Source: Hippopus hippopus | Taxonomy: Eukaryota > Mollusca > Bivalvia > Cardiida > Cardiidae | NCBI GenBank assembly: GCA_946811185.2 | Contig: OX328109.1 | Span: 2,542,001-2,606,000 of the forward strand | Direction of reading: 5' to 3' | Length of the DNA stretch: 64,000 nt | Shown here: piece after piece, positions 58,679-64,000 of the stretch | Position numbering within the stretch: position 1 is the stretch's first letter | How the letters are laid out: the number at the start of each line of letters is the position of its first letter | Made by a program: the position numbers and the translations under genes | The notes under the pieces: model-generated | What the model was told of the DNA's origin: nothing | Database searches by the model: none | The model's input: the letters and a program-made list of their open reading frames with translations, nothing else

Positions 58679-59261
58679 AGACAGACTCTGTATGATTTGA
58701 GGCATACAACATATTGTCATATCTGGTCACACACAACTCTTGAAATTATCTCCCTTTGAAAATTTACAAAATTTTATTTTTTGCAAATTTTATGATTTCT
58801 TTTAATTTCCTTTTACTTGGACGTCACTCACCAGAAGTAGAAGCTTCTTTTCCTACAAAGAAATTGTTGCAAAGTAGCTTCTAAATAAAACCTTGCAAAT
58901 TTGGAGTTATCTCCCTTAAAACTGGTCCAGCAGTCATGTCAGTAGGTAGTTGAACCTTTTGTCCTTGTAATACCCTGTACATAGAGCATTGCACAGTAAA
59001 GACACAGTTTATGAGAGATAAAAGGAAGACGTATTGATGATGGCAATCTTGATGGGAAGAGACTCAAGAAATCATCATGACAAATGGAGAAAATAATCTA
59101 CCAGAGATTTCCAAATACCTCTTTTGGAAGAGGCTACAAAATATTTTTTCAAGACAAAAGTTAAACAACTTCCTGAGTCTCTCTCTCTCTCTCATTTTCA
59201 TTCTCTAACTAAAAGAAGACAGTTTCTGAAAACATTGAGGGAAATCTTAACCTCTCTCTCT

Positions 59262-59420
59262 TTGACCTTAAGAAGAAAGCCCCTGAAAACAATGTGGCAA
59301 ACAGAGAAAATGCTTGTATCAGCATTTTTCTTTTCTACCCTTTCCTAGACAAATGCCTTCATTTGAGCTAAACATAATTACTTTTGTTGTCTACAAATGC
59401 TTTCATTATGGATCAACCTA
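59262..59420 (-). mobile_element. Family A MITE, diverged
   Basis: CTTAAGAAGAAAGCCCCTGA, L arm with TTGTTGTCTACAAATGCTTTC; no intact outer end. Confidence 0.75.
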
Positions 59421-59448
59421 TAGACTTTGCAATAATTCTAGTATATAG

Positions 59449-59663
59449 TTAACCCTTTGTCATGAAACAAAAAAGTAGAATTGTCCAAATTGAAAGCAAT
59501 AATAGGAGACAATTCGGACCTGGTTCAAATGATGGAATTTGTCTTTGATAGGGTAGAAAACATTGTGGAAAAGGGAGAAAATGCTGGTTACCAGCATTTT
59601 CTCCTTTTCCCTCAATGTTTTCATAAAGTTTCCTTAAGGTTTAATTGAGTAGTAAAGGGTTAA
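59449..59663 (+). mobile_element. Family A MITE, full length
   Basis: TTAACCCTTTGTCATGAAAC to GTAGTAAAGGGTTAA. Confidence 0.9.
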
Positions 59664-59972
59664 ACCAGCCATTTTGACTGTGATGCAACAAAATGACTGT
59701 TTAAATAAGTTTTAAGGGAGGTAACTCTATTTTTGCAAGGTTTCAGATACAAGCTACTTATCAAGGGTTTGTTTAATGGAAAAGAAGCTTCTAATAATGG
59801 TTAGTAACGTCCAAGTCAGAAAAGTTACAGAAATTGTGTGATAAATGGAAAAAGGCCGATTTTGTTGATTTTCAAAGGGAGATAATCTGACCATTCTTTA
59901 TAAGCAGAAATATCACCAAAAATTAAATGATTTCTTTGACTGAAAAAAAGTTAACTTTGTGAAGTGTTCTTC

Positions 59973-60160
59973 ACAAAGTCCCCAGTTTTAATGACCTTGA
60001 GAGAAGAAGCCTTTTTGAAAACATTGTGGGAAAAGGAGAAAATGCTGCTAACCAGCATTTTCTCCTTCTCCCACTATGTTTTCAACCTGTTCTGGAAAAA
60101 TTCATCATTTGGGTCAAACCTATTTTGTTTTCTGCAAATGTTTTCATAGTGGATTAGCCT
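59973..60160 (-). mobile_element. Family A MITE
   Basis: CCCCAGTTTTAATGACCTTGA; core tip GCTGCTAACCAGC; L arm TTTTCTGCAAATGTTTTCA. Confidence 0.85.
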
Positions 60161-60189
60161 ATAGACTTTGCAATTATTCTAGTTAAGGC

Positions 60190-60403
60190 TTAACCCTTTA
60201 CCACATAACAAGAATGTAGACTAGTCGAAATTCAAAGTGATTACAAAGGACCATTTTAACTTGACTGAAATGATGGAATTTGTGTTTAATAGGGGAAAAA
60301 ACATTGTGGAAAAGGAGAAAAGGGTGGTTACCAGCATTTTCTCCTTTTCCCTCAATGTTTTCATAAGGTTTACCTAAGGTTTAATTGAGTAGTAAAGGGT
60401 TAA
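60190..60403 (+). mobile_element. Family A MITE, paralogue of 59449
   Basis: TTAACCCTTTACCACATAAC to GTAGTAAAGGGTTAA, sharing the unusual GAGTAGTAAAGGG end with the unit-1 copy. Confidence 0.92.
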
Positions 60404-60718
60404 ACCAGCCATTTTGACTGTGATGCAACAAAATGACTGTTTAAATAAGTTTTAAGGGAGGTAACTCCATTTTTGCAAGGTTTTAGATACAGACTACTTA
60501 TCATGAGTTTGTTTAATGGAAAAGAAGCTTCTTACAATGGTTAGTAACGTCTAAGTCAGAAAAGTTACAGAAATTGTATGATAAATGGAAAAAAGCTGAT
60601 TTTGTTAATTTTCAAAGGGAGATAATTTAAAAAGGCTATTTAAAGGGTCTTGTCCATTCTTTCTTGTCACCAAAGATTTATTTATTTATCTCTTTGGTTG
60701 AAAAAAGTTGATTTTTGT

Positions 60719-60905
60719 TAATGTTTTACCACACAGTTCCCAGTTTTGAATAACCTTGCAAGAAAAGGCATCTTTGAAAACATTGTGGGAAAAGGAGAAA
60801 ATGCTGGTTGCCAGCATTTTCTCCTTCTCCCACAATGTTTTCTGCCCTTTCCTGGAAAAATTCCATCATTTGAGCCAAATATTTTTGTTGTCTGCAAAGC
60901 TATTA
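60719..60905 (-). mobile_element. Family A MITE
   Basis: TACCACACAGTTCCCAGTTT; L arm TTTTTGTTGTCTGCAAAGC; right end lost. Confidence 0.87.
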
Positions 60906-61313
60906 ATACCAATTAACCCAAAAAACCTGTTAAAACCCTATACAAAGCTAAAACACACACTGACTTTCATGCAGTAAGATGACTGAAAAATAAGTTTTAA
61001 GGGAGGTAACTCCATTTTTGCAAGGTTTTAGATACAAGCTATTTACCCAAAAATTGTTTTATGGAAAAGAAGCCTGTAATAATGGTTAGTAACGTCCAAG
61101 ACAAAAAAGTTTCAGAAATTGCGTGATAAATGGAAAAAAGCTGATTTTGTTAATTTTCAAAGGGAGATAATCTGAAGAGATCATTTGAATCTGTGCTCAT
61201 TCTTTATGAGCAATGTCACTAGAAATTAATTCTTTTTTGATAGAATGTTTTTTTCTCTCTGATAGGGTGACAGAATGAGAGGTCTGTTCCCATTCTTTTT
61301 TGAATGGTATGGT

Positions 61314-61547
61314 TTAACTCTTCACCAGATAACAAAAATTCTGGTCTCGACCAAATTGAAAACATTTGCAGAATGATAACAAATTAATTATTGCTAAAAA
61401 GATGACTATTGTCTTTGATAGGTTAAAAAACATTGGGGGAAAAGGAGAAAATGCTGGTTACCAGCATTTTCTCCTTTTCCCACAATGTTTTCAAAAGCCT
61501 TCTTCATCAGTGTCATTAAAAGTCGGGATTGAGGGGTAAAGGGTTAA
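61314..61547 (+). mobile_element. Family A MITE, full length
   Basis: TTAACTCTTCACCAGATAAC to GGGGTAAAGGGTTAA; shares 61544-61547 with the next copy. Confidence 0.93.
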
Positions 61548-61770
61548 CTCTTTACAAGATGACAAAACTTTAGACATGTCCAAATTGACAGCATTTGTAA
61601 AAAGTTAACAGCATGAATCAAAGGACGAAGTTTGTTTTAAACAGGGTAAAAGAACATTGTAAGAAAAGCAGAAAAAGCTGGCTGTCAGCATTTTCTCCTT
61701 TATCCACAATGTTTGCAAAAGTCTTCTTTCTCAGAGTCGTTAAAACTCAAAATTGTTTGGTATAGGGTGA
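61544..61770 (+). mobile_element. Family A MITE
   Basis: TTAACTCTTTACAAGATGAC to GTTTGGTATAGGGTGAA; core tip GCTGGCTGTCAGC. Confidence 0.9.
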
Positions 61771-61879
61771 AACTTCATTTTTAATATGTTTTCTAGTTAC
61801 ATTGCAACAGCCTGTGCAATTTACCCATGTTTTCCTTAACTACACACAACATTCTTTTAAAGTCATTGGCTGCTTTTCT

Positions 61880-62005
61880 GCATAAAAATCTTCTGAACCA
61901 TATTCAGCAGTGATAGAGGAATGTATCCTGTTGCAATGACTATCATCAATCTTGGAAAGAAATTGACCAAGCTGAGAAATGAACCAGCGCCCCGGTAGGT
62001 TTTAG
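61880..62005 (-). mobile_element. SINE fragment (3278 subtype), inverted
   Basis: CCTGTTGCAATGACTATCATC is the inverse of the GATGATTGTCATTGCAACAGG body motif. The rest of the SINE is missing. Confidence 0.7.
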
Positions 62006-62118
62006 GAAATGTGCATAGTTCACTAAGTGAAATATCTTTGCAAAAAAAATGGCAGTCCTGCAATTATGTGGTCTTTTTTTTCTTTATTCCTTTTACAGGA
62101 AAAAAAAAAGAGATTTTT

Positions 62119-62172
62119 GAGAGAGAGAGAGAGAGAGAGAGAAAGTGACAGGGGGAGAGAGAGAGCAGGAGG
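62119..62172. repeat. (GA)n microsatellite
   Basis: GAGAGAGAGAGAGAGAGA, then interrupted GA/GGGGA repeats. Confidence 0.92.
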
Positions 62173-62209
62173 AAAGAAACCCGTCCTAACTTATGCATAA
62201 CTCTTGAAT

Positions 62210-62360
62210 GTGCTCAGTGCATAGCATGACCACATGGGACCCCATTTATTCATCTCATCGAAGCACTTTTTAGTAAGTTTAGGTGGCCAGCTGTGGGGAT
62301 CCAACCCACATCTTCCCAAGTTGCCCAAGATTTCACATTCACATTTCTCTTGCTCTACAA
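62210..62360 (-). mobile_element. Possible decayed tRNA-like SINE head
   Basis: GTGGGGATCCAACCCACATC resembles an inverted B-box region, and a CTCAGTGCATAGCATGACC stretch lies nearby. Weak. Confidence 0.35.
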
Positions 62361-62513
62361 TCTGAACTATTGGGGTTGATCTGCAGAGGAATGGGTTACA
62401 AATGATAAACAAAGTATACAAATAAATGCTGTCTCTTTATTCATTGTTTTAAAAAAAAATCAGTTTAAATACAAATCTTAACTAGAATATTGAAAGAAAT
62501 GCATTCAAAATAT

Positions 62514-62777
62514 GAGCCATGCCCTGGCTAAAGGGGGTTTAATGCATCTCTGTGATGCATCATATCAAGCAAGTCATAGTAGATCCATAAAATCTATTTT
62601 GTCTAACAACCAACTGAATCCTTATGTAAACTGGTCCTTCAACATGCAGAAAATTAATTGTTTGCAAAAAGTTTCCACCCACGTCAGCCTGCGCGGACTG
62701 TGCAGAAGTCCGCACAGGCTGACATGGGTCAAAACTTTTTGCAGATGCATTAACGCCCCTTTTCACAGAATAGGCTC
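62514..62777 (+). mobile_element. Family C MITE, full length
   Basis: GAGCCATGCCCTGGCTAAAG to CCCCTTTTCACAGAATAGGC-TC; central stem GTCAGCCTGCGCGGACTGTG / GTCCGCACAGGCTGAC. Confidence 0.92.
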
Positions 62778-63053
62778 ATATCTAATAACCAACCACTTGT
62801 AACTAAATGGTAAAAGATGGTAAAAACGGCAGCTAAGTGAAACTTCACTAAAGGGAGGTAATCATGCCACAACAGAAAGATGGGATTTCCTCTCTGCCAT
62901 GAAACAACTGTACTGATGTTAAAACTTGTAGCAGATACAGGGAGCAGAGCGAGTCAAGTTGAAAACTACATTCTTTATAGCAAAATTATGTTTATGGTAC
63001 TTTGATTCTACAGATAAAAAAATTCCATACTTTTTCCCTTAACAATTTGAAAA

Positions 63054-63094
63054 ATAAGTCTAGTCTAAAATTTTGTCGTTTCATAAAGAGTTAA
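63054..63094 (-). mobile_element. Family A L-end fragment
   Basis: AGTCTAGTCTAAAATTTTGTC to CATAAAGAGTTAA, abutting the next copy at a shared TTAA. Confidence 0.75.
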
Positions 63095-63322
63095 CCCTTT
63101 ACCACAACATCCCGAGATTTAACAACCCTGAGAAAGAAGTCTTTTGAAAACATTGAGGGAAATAAGAGATAATGCTGGTAAGCAGTATTTTCTCCATTTC
63201 CTGCAATGTTTTCTGCTACATAAAAGACAAATTCCATCATTTAAATATCAAATTGAAATTGTCATCTGCAAATGCTTTCAATTTTGACAGGTTCACATTT
63301 CTGTTTTGTAATAAAGAGTTAA
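63091..63322 (-). mobile_element. Family A MITE, full length
   Basis: TTAACCCTTTACCACAACAT to TTTTGTAATAAAGAGTTAA; the core tip is GCTGGTAAGCAGT. Confidence 0.92.
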
Positions 63323-63569
63323 ATGGTAGTTTTAAGGGAGTATTACTGAACCCTAAAAAATGCATAATGATAGTTTAAAATCTTTGGTAAACTTAGTCTG
63401 AACATTTAAAGATCAGGTTGGTGGGAATATTATGCGTATATATCAAAAAAATCTTTTGATGTATCATATATTAAAAAAAAAAAAAATTGAAAATTAAAAT
63501 CTTTAATGACCTAAAATCCTGGTTTAAAAAAAACGGTGAGAGTTGTTACAAAAACGAAAGATATATAAA

Positions 63570-63766
63570 TTAACACTTAAAGCACCTTTTGTAACTATAC
63601 TTGCCTTTGCGGCCAGAGTAGATCAAAGACCAGAATGCACAAAACGTGCAGTCTGGTCTTTGATCTACACTGTCCACCTTGCACAGGCATTCTAGACAAT
63701 AACAACAATGAAATTGTAATTAGAATGAAAATGTTCACAAGGTTTATTCGACACTCCAATGATTAA
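63570..63766 (+). mobile_element. Family B MITE, full length
   Basis: TTAACACTTAAAGCACC to CGACACTCCAATGATTAA with TTAA ends. Nearly perfect stem GATCAAAGACCAGAATGCAC / GTGCAGTCTGGTCTTTGATC. Confidence 0.92.
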
Positions 63767-63873
63767 AGAAATATATGACTCACTCTGTCGAGTCTCAATG
63801 CTACAATAACAACAACAGCACATTTCATTTGGGGTCATACCTCCCTTATTGTATTAAAAATTTTATAAGTCCT

Positions 63874-64000
63874 TTAACCCTTCACCAGACGACAAAGTTT
63901 AGCCTTGTCCAAATTGAAAGCATTTGCAGACAACAATTTCAATGTTGCTTAAGTGATACAATCTTTCTTTGATAGGGTAGAAAACATTTTGGGAAAAGGA
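63874..64000 (+). mobile_element. Family A MITE cut by the window end
   Basis: TTAACCCTTCACCAGACGAC through GATAGGGTAGAAAACATTTT; the palindrome starts at the last bases. Confidence 0.9.

Larger units (their letters stand above)
55887..59261. repeat. Tandem array T: four units of ~0.8 kb
   Basis: Units begin with GCAAATTTGGAGTTRTCTCCC at 55887, 57122, 57910 and 58895. Each unit runs through CCTTGTAATACYCTGTA, GGCAAATGGAGAAAATAATC, a (TC)n tract, a diverged family A-like core (GAAAATGTTGTRGGAAATGG...CCAGCATATTCTC), GACTCTGTATGATTTGAGGC and TTATCTCCCTTTGAAA. Unit lengths 1235, 788 and 985 differ through MITE insertions in the first and an internal duplication in the third. The fourth is incomplete. 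Confidence 0.88.
59262..61215. repeat. Tandem array U: three ~0.5-0.75-kb units
   Basis: Unit layout: a minus-oriented family A copy, ATAGACTTTGCAATWATTCTAG, a plus-oriented A copy, ACCAGCCATTTTGACTGTGA, then a module from TTTTAAGGGAGGTAACTC to TTTTCAAAGGGAGATAAT. Units start at ~59262, 59973 and 60719; the last lacks the second A copy. Confidence 0.87.

Overview
This is animal nuclear DNA, most likely from a bivalve mollusc. It is AT-rich, with an intron-split gene, GT-AG junctions and very dense short mobile elements. The 'TTTTTAGCTCACCTGAGCAC' repeat, the 'gcaaaaggggg...atgcattaaacccc' inverted-repeat element and the repeated 'gggagataat' modules are all types I associate with clam and other bivalve genomes. 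The clade is an inference; nothing here fixes the species.

One protein gene can be supported: the 3' half of a sarco/endoplasmic reticulum Ca2+-ATPase (SERCA, ATP2A family) on the + strand. Seven exon positions lie between 1 and 17535. They encode residues ~664-994 in rabbit/human SERCA1 numbering: the hinge of the P domain, M5-M10 and all the C-terminal Ca2+ ligands. All junction phases agree. Two things stand out. First, the exon for the luminal M7-M8 loop and M8 (residues 871-915) is present twice (7886-8019 and 10397-10530). Both copies are 134 nt and have identical splice phases, so they look like mutually exclusive alternatives. Second, the C-terminus can vary from residue 994. Reading through the last donor gives a 26-residue hydrophobic tail ending at 17615, and two distal sites (30206 and 35924) would give short hydrophilic tails.

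Nearly everything else is repeats. Family A is a ~225-bp palindromic MITE ending in TTAA, with about 60 full or partial copies. Family B (~200 bp) also ends in TTAA. Family C (~255 bp) has GAGCCATG ends. There are also several single hairpin elements, tRNA-derived SINEs with visible target-site duplications, a pogo/Tigger-like remnant (4287-5638) and nested elements at 36606-37816. Self-nested and A/B-nested copies show insertion at TTAA directly, which points to a piggyBac-type transposase acting in trans.

43568-44147 holds a complete miniature LTR retrotransposon (TRIM). It has two 221-bp LTRs ~98% identical, a primer-binding site matching the 18 nt used by tRNA-Pro-primed elements, a polypurine tract and only ~138 bp of interior. 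Each LTR contains a tRNA-like module with perfect A-box and B-box matches. A minus-strand relative lies at 384-1010 in the first intron.

Layout: 1-17.6 kb, SERCA exons and MITE-rich introns. 17.6-36 kb, possible long terminal intron or 3' untranslated region, with a MITE-poor stretch at 21.7-24.8 kb and a 24-bp minisatellite at 30.5-32.3 kb. 36-64 kb, no recognisable coding sequence: nested repeats, the TRIM, and two tandem arrays (55.9-59.2 and 59.3-61.2 kb).
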